NCBI RefSeq assembly: GCF_002277025.1
Contig: NZ_NIWD01000008.1
Span: forward strand, 658,333 to 722,332
Reading direction: 5' to 3'
From: Sphingopyxis sp. GW247-27LB
GTDB taxonomy: Bacteria; Pseudomonadota; Alphaproteobacteria; Sphingomonadales; Sphingomonadaceae
Length of the DNA stretch: 64,000 nt
Shown: one piece after another, positions 52,768 through 61,482 of the stretch
Position numbering within the stretch: the stretch's first letter is position 1
Layout of the letters: each line of letters opens with the position of its first letter
Program-made: the position numbers and the translations under genes
Notes under the pieces: model-generated
Seen by the model: only the letters and a program-made list of their open reading frames with translations
The model's database searches: none
What the model was told of the DNA's origin: nothing

Positions 52768-53282
52768 AGGTCGAGCCTCCAGATACGGTCCTCGTCGACA
52801 TGATTGCCGACGCGAAAGGCGTTGCGGCCGACGTCGACGAAACCATAGCGGCGATAGAAGGCCTGCGCGCGGTCGTTTTCGGTAAAGACCGAGAGATAAA
52901 GGATCGACGCGCGCTCGCGCGCCCAGGCGATGCCCCATTCGATCAGTGCCGCGGCGACCCCGCTGCCCTTGGCGGCCTCGCCGACATAAAGCTGGTGGAG
53001 TTCGGTCGCGCCGGCGGCGGGCTGGCCTTCGGGCAGGTCGAAGTCGATCGGGCCGAGTTTGATGAAACCGAGGATCGCGCCGTCGCCGCCGCGTACCAGC
53101 GCGATCGTCCAGTCGGGATCGGCGATCTGCGCGCGGATGCGATCGGGCGGGTTCCATCCCGCCAGAAAGGCCGCGAGATCGGCGGGGTCGTAGATGTGGC
53201 CGAAGGTGTGCCGGAACGAGCCCTCGGCAAAGGCGGAGAGCGCCTCGGCGTCCGAGACGTCCGCCGGAATGATCGCGGTCAT
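52764..53282 (-). CDS. GNAT family N-acetyltransferase
   Basis: A 172-residue acetyltransferase. The acetyl-CoA loop is in ELHQLYVGEAAKGSGVAAALIEWG (A-x-x-x-R/K-G-x-G/A-type), followed by LYLSVFTENDRAQAFYRRYGFVDVG, which is motif B of GNATs. The substrate is unknown. It overlaps midA by 4 bp upstream and pgeF by 4 bp downstream, so translation is likely coupled throughout the operon. The start ATG is at 53282 inside the midA stop. Confidence 0.88.
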   Translation of the reverse strand: MTAIIPADVSDAEALSAFAEGSFRHTFGHIYDPADLAAFLAGWNPPDRIRAQIADPDWTIALVRGGDGAILGFIKLGPIDFDLPEGQPAAGATELHQLYVGEAAKGSGVAAALIEWGIAWARERASILYLSVFTENDRAQAFYRRYGFVDVGRNAFRVGNHVDEDRIWRLDL

Positions 53283-54316
53283 GCGGCACCTCCCAGATCC
53301 GGAAACCCTTCGGGCAAGGGCCAGCCCGACGCGTGGATCGCCATCGCCCGGAACAGCTCGCCCATCGCCTGCGGCTGGACCAGCCGGTCGCGCTGGCCGG
53401 CGAGTTCCTCGGCCCGGCCCGGCGATGCCCCGGTGAGCGCCTCCATCCGCGCGTCGATGCCGAGCCGCCGCAGCCATTCGCCCTGGCCGACCGGCCCGGC
53501 GACCAGCGCCCCCGCTCCGCGCGCCGCGAAGGCGAGCGCCGCGAAATCGACGTGCGCGGTCAGATCGACCTCGCCCGGCCGCGCGAACGGGTCGGCGAAG
53601 CGGTGATCCTTGACCGCCTGCAGCGTGTCGCCCGCGGCGGGGCCGCTATAGCCATAGTCGATGGTCAGCATCGCGCCGCCGCGGTGCGCGAGGCGGAAGG
53701 CGCAGCTCTGCATGATCGCGGCGGCGGCGGGCGCCGTCTCGACGATCGTGCCTTCGCCATGGTGGCGCAGCGCCGGGGGTACCGCCTCGTCGGCGGGAAC
53801 GCTGCCCGCCCTCGGCACCAGTGCGCCATGGTCGCGCACGACGACGCGTTCGCGCCAGCCGTCGGCGGTGCAGACATATTGGTGGATCGGCAGCGCGTCG
53901 AAAAATTCGTTGGCGACGATGATCGCGGCGACATCGTCGGGCAGGCTGGTGATGTCGTCATGATGCACCGCGGCGGGCAGCCGCGCCGTCTGCGCCACGC
54001 GTAATGCCGGGCTGGTCTCGACCAGATGGACGCCCTGCGGCGCACAGCCGAAGCGCGCCATCGCGCGCAGCGCATCGGCGGCGAGCGTGCCGCGGCCGGG
54101 GCCGAGCTCGACATAGCGGAAGGCGGGCTTGCCGGCGCGCAGCCAGAGGTCGGCGATCCAGATGCCGACCATCTCGCCGAACATCTGGCTGATTTCGGGC
54201 GCGGTGGTGAAGTCGCCCGCAGCGCCGAGCGGATCGCGCGTCGCATAATAATGCGCGTTGGCGGCGGCCATATAGTCGGCAACCGTCATGGCGCGCGCGC
54301 TGGCGATCTGAAGCAT
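53279..54316 (-). CDS. MidA/NDUFAF7-type SAM-dependent methyltransferase
   Basis: A class I SAM methyltransferase of the MidA family. Motifs: MTVADYMAAANAHYYATRDPLG, GDFTTAPEISQMFGEMVGIW, VELGPGRGTLAADALRAM (SAM loop), HLVETSPALR and IIVANEFFDALPIHQYV. In mitochondria NDUFAF7 dimethylates an arginine of complex I subunit NDUFS2; bacterial homologues may do the same for NuoD. I chose ATG 54316. TTG codons at 54349 or 54367 would overlap lgt and give up to 17 extra residues. It is between lgt and the GNAT gene. Confidence 0.88.
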   Translation of the reverse strand: MLQIASARAMTVADYMAAANAHYYATRDPLGAAGDFTTAPEISQMFGEMVGIWIADLWLRAGKPAFRYVELGPGRGTLAADALRAMARFGCAPQGVHLVETSPALRVAQTARLPAAVHHDDITSLPDDVAAIIVANEFFDALPIHQYVCTADGWRERVVVRDHGALVPRAGSVPADEAVPPALRHHGEGTIVETAPAAAAIMQSCAFRLAHRGGAMLTIDYGYSGPAAGDTLQAVKDHRFADPFARPGEVDLTAHVDFAALAFAARGAGALVAGPVGQGEWLRRLGIDARMEALTGASPGRAEELAGQRDRLVQPQAMGELFRAMAIHASGWPLPEGFPDLGGAA

Positions 54317-54341
54317 GAGATGAGCGGGCGTCGGTGGGCCG

Positions 54342-55217
54342 TCAGGCAATGCTGTCGGTCCCCGCAATCGGTTCGATGCGCTGGCGGCGCCCCTTGGCGG
54401 TGGCGACGAGCCACACGCCCGCGGCGAGCATCGGCACGGTCAGCGTCTGGCCCATCGTCAGCCCCCACGACAGCGTGCCGAGCTGAATGTCGGGCTCGCG
54501 CACGAATTCGAGGCCGAAGCGGCTGAGGCCATAGAGGATCGCCGCCATGCCGAACAGGAAACCGGGCTTGTAGCGCGCGTCGGTGCGCCAGAAGAGGAAG
54601 GCGAGGACCAGGAACATCACAATGCCCTCCAGCCCCGCCTCGTAGAGCTGGCTCGGGTGGCGCGGGTCCATCGTGCCGCTGTCGGGGAAGATGATCGCCC
54701 AGGGCACAGTGGTCGGTCGGCCCCACAGTTCGCCGTTCACGAAATTGGCGAGGCGGCCGAAGAAGAGGCCGAAGGGAACGACGCAGGCGATATAGTCGCA
54801 GAAGCGCAGAAAGCTGAGCTTTTCCTTGCGCGTCACATACCAGATGGCGATCAGCACCCCCGCGACGCCGCCGTGGAGCGACATGCCGCCGTCCCACAGC
54901 TTGAAGATCTCGATCGGGTGCCGCAGATAATTGCCGAGGTTGTAGAAGAGGACATAGCCGATGCGCCCGCCGACGATGATGCCGAGCATGGCGTAGAAGA
55001 TCATGTCGTCGGCGTGGCGGCGCGCCATCGGGGCGCCCGGTTGCGCGATCAGCTTGAGCAGATACCAATAGCCGACGAAGATACCGGCGAGATAGGCGAG
55101 CGCGTACCAGCGAATGGGCAGGCCAAAGACGCTGAAGGCGATTTCGCTGTTATCGCCCATCAAATCGTGAAAGTTCACATATTGCGTTGCTTCCGCTAGG
55201 AGCGCAGAAAATGTCAT
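54342..55217 (-). CDS. lgt: Prolipoprotein diacylglyceryl transferase
   Basis: A 291-residue seven-helix inner-membrane enzyme that transfers diacylglycerol from phosphatidylglycerol to the lipobox Cys of prolipoproteins, several of which are encoded in this window. The Lgt signature region [21 protein letters not shown] is intact, with MHG-type [16 protein letters not shown] and [16 protein letters not shown] start at ATG 55217, giving the normal length; upstream in-frame codons read through the acyl-CoA ligase promoter. It begins the run lgt-midA-GNAT-pgeF. Confidence 0.95.
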   Translation of the reverse strand: MTFSALLAEATQYVNFHDLMGDNSEIAFSVFGLPIRWYALAYLAGIFVGYWYLLKLIAQPGAPMARRHADDMIFYAMLGIIVGGRIGYVLFYNLGNYLRHPIEIFKLWDGGMSLHGGVAGVLIAIWYVTRKEKLSFLRFCDYIACVVPFGLFFGRLANFVNGELWGRPTTVPWAIIFPDSGTMDPRHPSQLYEAGLEGIVMFLVLAFLFWRTDARYKPGFLFGMAAILYGLSRFGLEFVREPDIQLGTLSWGLTMGQTLTVPMLAAGVWLVATAKGRRQRIEPIAGTDSIA

Positions 55218-55294
55218 AAAAGTCTCGGCCCTTCCCCAGGAGAGGCCTTCCCCATAAGGGGTAAGTGCTGCGAGACCAAGAGGAGAGATATCCG

Positions 55295-57001
55295 ATGCCA
55301 TCCGCGCTCGATTTGCGCCTGGAAGCCGCCTATAATCTGATCACCGGTCTTGGGGGACCGATCCAGGTCGGGACCATCGAACGCCATGGCCGCGAACTGC
55401 CCTTCATCACCAACGCGCCGTCGAACATCGTCGATTATGTCGCCTATTTTTGTGCGCAGCACGGCGATGCGACCTTCCTCGTCGAAGGCAATGAGCGCCT
55501 GAGTTTTGCCGAGGTCTATGCCGCGGCGCGCAAGGTCGCGGCGGGGCTGGTCGAGGGCCATGGGGTGAAGCGCGGCGACCGCGTCGGCATCGCGATGCGC
55601 AACGCCAACGCCTGGTGCGTCGCCTATCTGGGCGCGCTGATGGCGGGGGGCTGCGCGACCCTGCTCAACGGCTGGTGGCAGGGCGCCGAACTGGCCGCGG
55701 GGATCGAGGACAGCGAAACGAAGCTCGTCATCGCCGACCCGCAACGCGCCGAGCGGCTCGCCTGCGCCGAACATGGCGCGAAGGTGATCGCGCTCGACAT
55801 CACGCGCCCGATCGACGAGGCGATCGCGCCGATCACCGCGGCGGGCGGCAGCGCGGCGACCGAACTGCCGCAGCTCGGCCCCGACGATCTCGCCACCATC
55901 CTCTTCACCTCGGGCTCGACCGGCCAGTCGAAGGGCGCTTATTCGCGCCATCAGGCGGTGGTGCAGGGGATTTTCAACTATATCGCGCAGACCGCGAGCA
56001 TCGTCCATCTGCTGACCGAGGACGGGCAGATGTCGGACATCCAGCCCGCGACGCTGATCTGCACCCCGCTCTTCCACGTCACCGCCGAGATTCCGGTGTT
56101 CCTGCAGAGCTTCGCGCTGGGGCGCAAACTCGTGCTCATGCCCAAATGGAACGCCGAGGAAGCGATGCGGCTGATCCAGGACGAGCAGGTCAATTATTTC
56201 GTCGGCGTGCCGCTGATGAGCTACGAGATTCTCGTCCACCCCAACCGGTCGAAATACGACCTGTCGACGTGCAAAAGCTATGCGGGCGGCGGCGCGCCGC
56301 GCCCGCCCGAGCATGTGAAGCGCCTCGCCACCGAAATGGGTGAGGGCAAGCCGCTGCTCGGCTATGGCCTGACCGAGACCAACGCCGTCGGCTGCGGCAA
56401 CCTCAACGAGAATTATCTCGAAAAACCGCTGTCGACGGGCCCGGCATCGAAGCCGCTCGTCGATCTCGCGATCCTCGACGACAACGGCAATGCGCTGCCG
56501 CAGGGCCAGGTCGGCGAGGCGTGCATCCGTTCGATCGCCAATTTCGAAGGCTATTGGAACAATCCCGAAGCGACGAAGGCGGCCTTTTTCGACAATGGCT
56601 ATTTCCGCACCGGCGACCTCGGCTATCTCGACGAGGACGGCTATCTGTTCATCGTCGACCGAAAGAAGGACATCATCATCCGCGGCGGCGAGAATATCAG
56701 CTGCCAGGAGGTCGAGGCGGCGATCTACGAGCATCCCGATGCCCAGGAATGCGCGGTTTTCGGCCTGCCTGACGAGCGGCTGGGCGAGGTCGTCGGCGCG
56801 GTCGTGTGGATGGCGCCGGGCAGCAAGGCCGACGCCGCGATGCTCGCCGAATATCTGGCCGAGCGGCTCGCGCCCTACAAGGTGCCGAGCAAGATCTGGC
56901 TGAGCGCCGGCGCACTGCCCAAGCTCGGCACCGAAAAGATCGACAAGGTGACGCTGCGCAAGCAGTATCGCGAGGAATATGCCGCGGAGCTCGCGGCGTA
57001 A
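55295..57001 (+). CDS. Acyl-CoA/fatty-acid CoA ligase (AMP-forming, ANL superfamily)
   Basis: A 568-residue adenylate-forming enzyme. Core motifs: [17 protein letters not shown] (A3, about residue 203-220), [11 protein letters not shown] (A5), [33 protein letters not shown] (A7-A8) and the C-terminal lysine in LGTEKIDK (A10). It activates a carboxylic acid, probably a medium- or long-chain fatty acid, to its CoA ester. The specific acid is not predictable. AGGAGAG lies 8 nt before the ATG. A composite palindromic repeat follows the stop. Confidence 0.9.
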   Translation: MPSALDLRLEAAYNLITGLGGPIQVGTIERHGRELPFITNAPSNIVDYVAYFCAQHGDATFLVEGNERLSFAEVYAAARKVAAGLVEGHGVKRGDRVGIAMRNANAWCVAYLGALMAGGCATLLNGWWQGAELAAGIEDSETKLVIADPQRAERLACAEHGAKVIALDITRPIDEAIAPITAAGGSAATELPQLGPDDLATILFTSGSTGQSKGAYSRHQAVVQGIFNYIAQTASIVHLLTEDGQMSDIQPATLICTPLFHVTAEIPVFLQSFALGRKLVLMPKWNAEEAMRLIQDEQVNYFVGVPLMSYEILVHPNRSKYDLSTCKSYAGGGAPRPPEHVKRLATEMGEGKPLLGYGLTETNAVGCGNLNENYLEKPLSTGPASKPLVDLAILDDNGNALPQGQVGEACIRSIANFEGYWNNPEATKAAFFDNGYFRTGDLGYLDEDGYLFIVDRKKDIIIRGGENISCQEVEAAIYEHPDAQECAVFGLPDERLGEVVGAVVWMAPGSKADAAMLAEYLAERLAPYKVPSKIWLSAGALPKLGTEKIDKVTLRKQYREEYAAELAA

Positions 57002-57032
57002 CCGGACGGCGCCGGGCACCGAACCCCTTTCG

Positions 57033-57160
57033 CCCCTCCCCTTCAGGGGAGGGGTTGGGGTGGGGTCTATCGGCCTTGCGCAAGGCCGATAGACCCCACC
57101 CCACTCCGACTAGGCAGCAAGCTGCCAAGTCTGCGTTGCCCCTCCCCTGAAGGAGAGGGG
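57033..57160. repeat. Composite palindromic repeat, copy 2
   Basis: Same plan as copy 1. The outer hairpins are 57033-57054 and 57139-57160. The central perfect 23-bp palindrome has arms 57057-57079 and 57080-57102. The small hairpin GGCAGC-AA-GCTGCC is at 57113-57126. Relative to copy 1, both inner stems carry paired substitutions that keep base-pairing. Confidence 0.9.
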
Positions 57161-57182
57161 CTTAAAAGGTGCACTGGAAACG

Positions 57183-58016
57183 ATGACCGATCTTCCTCCC
57201 GCGATGCCGCCGGTGCGCGTCTATCGCCACCGGCTCCCGACGCGCCTCTGGCACTGGCTGAACGCGCTGACGCTGCTCGTCCTGCTGATGAGCGGGCTGA
57301 TGATCTTCAACGCGCACCCGCGCCTTTATTGGGGGCAATATGGCGCGAACCACGACCGTGCCTGGCTCGAGATCGGGTCGACGCGCGACGCCGGCTATCT
57401 GCGCGTCGGGTCGTGGAAGGTCGACACGACGGGCGTGCTCGGGCGCTGGACCGACGGCGAAGGGGCCACGCAGCGCTGGGCCTTCCCCAGCTGGGCGACG
57501 ATCCCCACCCGCTACAGCCTCGCCGACGGGCGGCGCTGGCACCTGAGCTTCGCCTGGCTGCTCGCGATCGCGCTGACACTCTATATGCTGTGGACCGCGT
57601 TCGGCGGGCATCTGGCGAAGGATCTGCACGTCCGGCGCGGCGAATGGGCGCCGCGCCATATCTGGCGCGACATCAAGGACCATGCGCGGCTGCGATTCCC
57701 GGCGGGCGAAGCGGCGGCGCGCTACAATATCCTGCAGAAGCTCTCCTATATCGGGGTGATCTTCGTGGTTCTGCCGCTGATGATCTTCACCGGCCTCGCC
57801 ATGTCGCCGGGGTTCAACGCGACGGCGCCGTGGCTGATCGACCTGTTCGGCGGGCGGCAGTCGGCGCGCTCGATCCACTTCATCGCCGCCTGGGCGCTGG
57901 TCGCCTTCTTCCTCGTCCATATCGCGATGGTGCTGCTCGCGGGGCCGGTCAACGAAGTGCGCTCGATGATCACCGGCTGGTTCCGCCTGCCGCCCGCGAA
58001 GGGAGAGCGGGCATGA
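57183..58016 (+). CDS. Cytochrome b561-type membrane subunit
   Basis: A 277-residue di-heme cytochrome b domain protein (thiosulfate reductase/formate dehydrogenase gamma-like). RHRLPTRLWHWLNALTLLVLLMSGLMIF is TM1 with a heme His, and three further segments follow (LAIALTLYMLW, IGVIFVVLPLMIFTGLAMSP, HFIAAWALVAFFLVHIAMV), each with His near the periplasmic or cytoplasmic face. It passes electrons between quinone and the molybdopterin protein encoded next, with which it overlaps by 4 bp. Confidence 0.88.
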   Translation: MTDLPPAMPPVRVYRHRLPTRLWHWLNALTLLVLLMSGLMIFNAHPRLYWGQYGANHDRAWLEIGSTRDAGYLRVGSWKVDTTGVLGRWTDGEGATQRWAFPSWATIPTRYSLADGRRWHLSFAWLLAIALTLYMLWTAFGGHLAKDLHVRRGEWAPRHIWRDIKDHARLRFPAGEAAARYNILQKLSYIGVIFVVLPLMIFTGLAMSPGFNATAPWLIDLFGGRQSARSIHFIAAWALVAFFLVHIAMVLLAGPVNEVRSMITGWFRLPPAKGERA

Positions 58017-58792
58017 GCGGGATCGTCCTGCCGCGGCGGCAGCTGATCGCGCGCGCGGGCGGCCTCGTCGCCGCGGCGGGCGCGCTGCCGCTCCTGTCGG
58101 GCTGCGACGCGATCAACGAGGCGCCCGCGGTGCGCAAGATATTGTCGATGGGCGAGGAGATGCACCGCGCGAGCCAGCGCGCGCTGACCGATCGCGACGC
58201 GCTCGCGCGCGAATTCACCCGCGCCGACCTGTCGCCCGTCTTTCGCCCCAACGGCACGCGGCTGCCCGAAGGCGAAGCCTATGCCGCGCATGCCGCACGC
58301 GGTTTCGCCGACTGGCGCGTCGCGGTGACGGGGCTCGTCGCGCGGCCCCTGTCGCTGTCGATGGCCGATATTCGCGCGATGCCGCAGCGCAGCCAGATCA
58401 CCCGTCACGACTGCGTCGAGGGGTGGAGCGCGATCGGCGAATGGACGGGGGTGCAACTGAGCCGCGTGCTCGCCGCGGCGGGGCTGAAGGACAGCGCGCG
58501 CTATATCGTCTTCCGCTGCGCCGACCGGATCGGCGACGCTGATTATTACGAAAGCTGCGATCTCGTCGACGCGCTGCATCCGCAGACGATCCTCGCCTGG
58601 GCGCTCAACCGGCAGCTGCTGCCGATCGCCAACGGCGCGCCGCTGCGCCTCCGGATCGAGCGGCAGCTGGGCTACAAGCACGCCAAATATCTGAGTGCGA
58701 TCGAGGCGGTCGCGAGCCTCGACGGCATCGGTGCGGGAAAGGGGGGTTACTGGGAGGATCGCGTGGACTATGAATGGTATGCGGGGATCTGA
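58013..58792 (+). CDS. Tat-exported molybdopterin-dependent oxidoreductase lipoprotein (sulfite oxidase/YedY fold)
   Basis: A 259-residue sulfite-oxidase-fold protein. The signal PRRQLIARAGG has the twin-arginine motif, and LPLLSGC is a lipobox, so it is a Tat-exported lipoprotein. The molybdenum-ligating Cys lies in ITRHDCVEGWSAIGEWTGV, as in YedY/MsrP and plant-type sulfite oxidases. Later YESCDLVDALHPQTILAWALN and PLRLRIERQLGYKHAKYL fit the family. With the cytochrome b partner it resembles MsrP/MsrQ-like or other periplasmic reductases; the substrate is unknown. Confidence 0.87.
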   Translation: MSGIVLPRRQLIARAGGLVAAAGALPLLSGCDAINEAPAVRKILSMGEEMHRASQRALTDRDALAREFTRADLSPVFRPNGTRLPEGEAYAAHAARGFADWRVAVTGLVARPLSLSMADIRAMPQRSQITRHDCVEGWSAIGEWTGVQLSRVLAAAGLKDSARYIVFRCADRIGDADYYESCDLVDALHPQTILAWALNRQLLPIANGAPLRLRIERQLGYKHAKYLSAIEAVASLDGIGAGKGGYWEDRVDYEWYAGI

Positions 58793-58816
58793 ATAAGAAT
58801 AAGGAGGTCGCTCCCC

Positions 58817-60061
58817 ATGTCCATTCTCCGCCCTTTTCTCTCGCGCATCGTTCGCCAGGGCCGGCTCACCGTCATCGATCCCGACGGCGGCGAGGAGCAT
58901 TTCGGTACCCCTACGCCCGCTTTCCCCGAGGTGACGATCCGCTTCACCAGCCGCAAGGGCATGCGCCGGATCATCCTCGACCCGCGGCTCGGGGCGGCCG
59001 AAGCCTTCATGGACGGCGAGATGCGGATCGAGCGCGGCGACATCATGGAACTGATCACGCTGATCCGCGCCAACACGCCGTGGGACCGCGGCGCGAAGCT
59101 CAAGGACAAGACGGCGGCGGGCGAGACGGTCGACTGGCTGAAGACGCGGATCAATTCGATCAACCGGCGGAGCCGCTCGCGCGCCAATGTCGCGCATCAC
59201 TACGATATCGGCAACGACCTCTACCGCCTCTTTCTCGACAGCGACATGCAATATAGCTGCGCCTATTGGCCGCGCGCGGACATGACGCTCGAGGAGGCGC
59301 AGGCGGCGAAGAAGGCGCATATCGCGGCGAAGCTCGCGCTCGCGCCGGGGCAGCGCATCCTCGACATCGGCTGCGGCTGGGGCGGCATGGCGATCACGCT
59401 GGCGAAGCTCGCCGAGGTCGAGGTGCTGGGAATCACGCTGTCGGAGGAACAGCTCGCGCTCGCGAAGGAACGCGCCGCCGCGGCGGGGGTCGCCGATCGG
59501 GTGACCTTCGAGCTGATCGACTATCGCGACCTCGCGGCGCGCGACGCGGGGCGCTTCGACCGCATCGTGTCGGTGGGCATGTTCGAACATGTCGGCGCGC
59601 GCAATTTCGAGACCTTCTTCCGCGCCGCCGCCAATCTGATGACCGCGGACGGCGTGATGCTGCTCCACACCATCGGCCGCTTCGGCAAGCCGGGGGCGAC
59701 CGACGCCTTCACCCGCAAATATATCTTCCCCGGCGGCTATATCCCGGCGCTCAGCGAAACGCTGGCGGCGAGCGAGAAGAGCCGGCTGATCGTCACCGAT
59801 GTCGAGACGCTGCGCCTCCATTATGCGCTGACCCTGCGCCAATGGTACGCCCGCACCCTCGCGCACGAGGCCGAGATCGTCCAGATGATGGGGATGCGCT
59901 TCTTCCGCATGTGGACCTTCTACCTCGCCGGGGCGACCTCGGCGTTCGAAAGCGGCGGGATGGGCAATTACCAGATCCAGTTCGCGCGCAGCCGCCACGC
60001 GCTGCCGCTGACGCGCGACTATATCGGCGAGGCCGAGCGCGACTATCGCGAGAGGGTCTGA
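58817..60061 (+). CDS. cfa: Cyclopropane-fatty-acyl-phospholipid synthase
   Basis: A 414-residue CFA synthase adding a methylene from SAM to unsaturated acyl chains in membrane phospholipids. The N-terminal lipid-binding domain (about 1-130) is followed by HHYDIGNDLYRLFLDSDMQYSCAYW, the SAM loop DIGCGWGGMAI (about 183-193) and IVSVGMFEHVGARNF. GGYIPALSE, LRLHYALTLRQWYAR and RMWTFYLAGATSAFE complete the family pattern. AAGGAGG is 10 nt before the ATG. It follows the molybdopterin gene by 24 bp. Confidence 0.95.
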   Translation: MSILRPFLSRIVRQGRLTVIDPDGGEEHFGTPTPAFPEVTIRFTSRKGMRRIILDPRLGAAEAFMDGEMRIERGDIMELITLIRANTPWDRGAKLKDKTAAGETVDWLKTRINSINRRSRSRANVAHHYDIGNDLYRLFLDSDMQYSCAYWPRADMTLEEAQAAKKAHIAAKLALAPGQRILDIGCGWGGMAITLAKLAEVEVLGITLSEEQLALAKERAAAAGVADRVTFELIDYRDLAARDAGRFDRIVSVGMFEHVGARNFETFFRAAANLMTADGVMLLHTIGRFGKPGATDAFTRKYIFPGGYIPALSETLAASEKSRLIVTDVETLRLHYALTLRQWYARTLAHEAEIVQMMGMRFFRMWTFYLAGATSAFESGGMGNYQIQFARSRHALPLTRDYIGEAERDYRERV

Positions 60062-60173
60062 AACAGGGCGGCATTACGGCGCGAAACGCGCGGTTGGAAT
60101 CTTCGCGGGCAAAGGGCTATGCGCCTGCGGGGGGCAGTGCCGTCCCTGTCCGTTGATATCGCGGGATTGCATC

Positions 60174-61340
60174 ATGACCCATTCGCCCCTGTCGCAGGGT
60201 ATCGCACCGTTCCGGGCCATCGAGATCAGCCACCTCGCGCGCAAATTGCGCGCCGAGGGCCGGTCGGTGATCCATATGGAGTTCGGCCAGCCATCGGACG
60301 GGGCGCCGGCCGGCGCCGTCGCGGCGGCGCGGGTCGCGCTGGGTGAGCCCGACATGGGCTACTGGGAAAGCGTGCCGCTGCGCCAGCGCATCGCGCGCCA
60401 TTATGCCGACGATTACGGCGTCGACCTCGATCCGCAGCGGATTTTGCTGACCTGCGGCGCCTCGCCCGCGCTCGTCCTGGCGCTGCTGACCGGCTTCGCG
60501 GCGGGTAGCCGCGTGATGACCGCGCGGCCCGGCTATGTCGCCTATCGCAATTCGCTGCGCGCGTTGCAGATGATCCCGGTGGAGGTCGAATGCGGAGCGA
60601 CCGACCGTTTTCAGATTCACGCGCGCCATATCCGGGAGGCCGATCCCGCGCCCGACGGCCTGATCGTCGCCAGCCCCGCCAATCCCACCGGAACGATCAT
60701 CCCGCCCGCCGAACTCGCGGACCTCGCCGATGCCTGCCGCGAGCGCGGCGTCCGCATCGTCTCCGACGAAATCTATCACCGGCTGAGCTATGGCGCCGAG
60801 ACCCACAGCATGCTGCAATATGACCCCGATGCCTTCGTCATCAACAGCTTCTCCAAATATTACGGCATGCCGGGCTGGCGGTTGGGCTGGATCGTCTGTC
60901 CGCCCGATCTGGTCGCCGAAGCCCGCGCGCGGCTCGGCAATCTGTTCCTGTCACCGCCCGTGCTCAGTCAGGAGGCGGCGCTGGCCGCCTTCGATTGCGA
61001 GGACGAACTCGACGCGCGTGTCGCCATGTATCGCCGCAACCGCGAACTGCTGATCGAATGTCTCGGCAGGCTTGGCATCACCGACATCGCTCCGTCGGAT
61101 GGCGCTTTCTATATCTATGCGTCGATCGCCCATCTGACCGACGACAGCCTGGACCTGTGCAAGCGGCTGCTCGAGGACACCGGCGTCGCCACTGCGCCGG
61201 GGCTCGATTTCGATCCCGAGCGCGGCGCGCGCTTCATCCGCTTCAGCTATGCGGTGAGCACCGACATGGCGCAGGAGGCCTGCGCGCGGCTGGAAGCCTG
61301 GTTTGCGGGCGCTTCGCTTGCGGGGTCGGGCAGGGTGTGA
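60174..61340 (+). CDS. Aspartate-type (class I) aminotransferase
   Basis: A 388-residue PLP aminotransferase of the AspB/aromatic class I family. The N-terminus SHLARKLRAEGRSVIHMEFGQPS is followed by LTCGASPALVLALLTGFA, ASPANPTGTIIPPAELADLA, VSDEIYHRLSYG and the PLP lysine Lys228 in NSFSKYYGMPGWRLGW. The substrate could be aspartate, an aromatic or a branched-chain amino acid. I start at ATG 60174; a TTG at 60153 is also in frame. Confidence 0.88.
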   Translation: MTHSPLSQGIAPFRAIEISHLARKLRAEGRSVIHMEFGQPSDGAPAGAVAAARVALGEPDMGYWESVPLRQRIARHYADDYGVDLDPQRILLTCGASPALVLALLTGFAAGSRVMTARPGYVAYRNSLRALQMIPVEVECGATDRFQIHARHIREADPAPDGLIVASPANPTGTIIPPAELADLADACRERGVRIVSDEIYHRLSYGAETHSMLQYDPDAFVINSFSKYYGMPGWRLGWIVCPPDLVAEARARLGNLFLSPPVLSQEAALAAFDCEDELDARVAMYRRNRELLIECLGRLGITDIAPSDGAFYIYASIAHLTDDSLDLCKRLLEDTGVATAPGLDFDPERGARFIRFSYAVSTDMAQEACARLEAWFAGASLAGSGRV

Positions 61341-61404
61341 TGTCCGCCTTGCGGGGCGAGAATCCGGCGCGGCACATGGTGTCCGGCGATGAAATCGGCG
61401 ACCG

Positions 61405-61426
61405 GACCCGGTCGCCCGGGTCTTGT
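61405..61426 (+). terminator. Terminator-like hairpin
   Basis: GACCCGG-TCGC-CCGGGTC (7-bp stem) followed by TTGT, in the 142-bp gap between the aminotransferase and the convergent lipoprotein gene. The T-tail is short, so its function is uncertain. Confidence 0.4.
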
Positions 61427-61482
61427 CTGGGCTTTGGCCACAAACGCTCCCTCGCGCCCACCATAGCCCGTTTCGGCGATTT

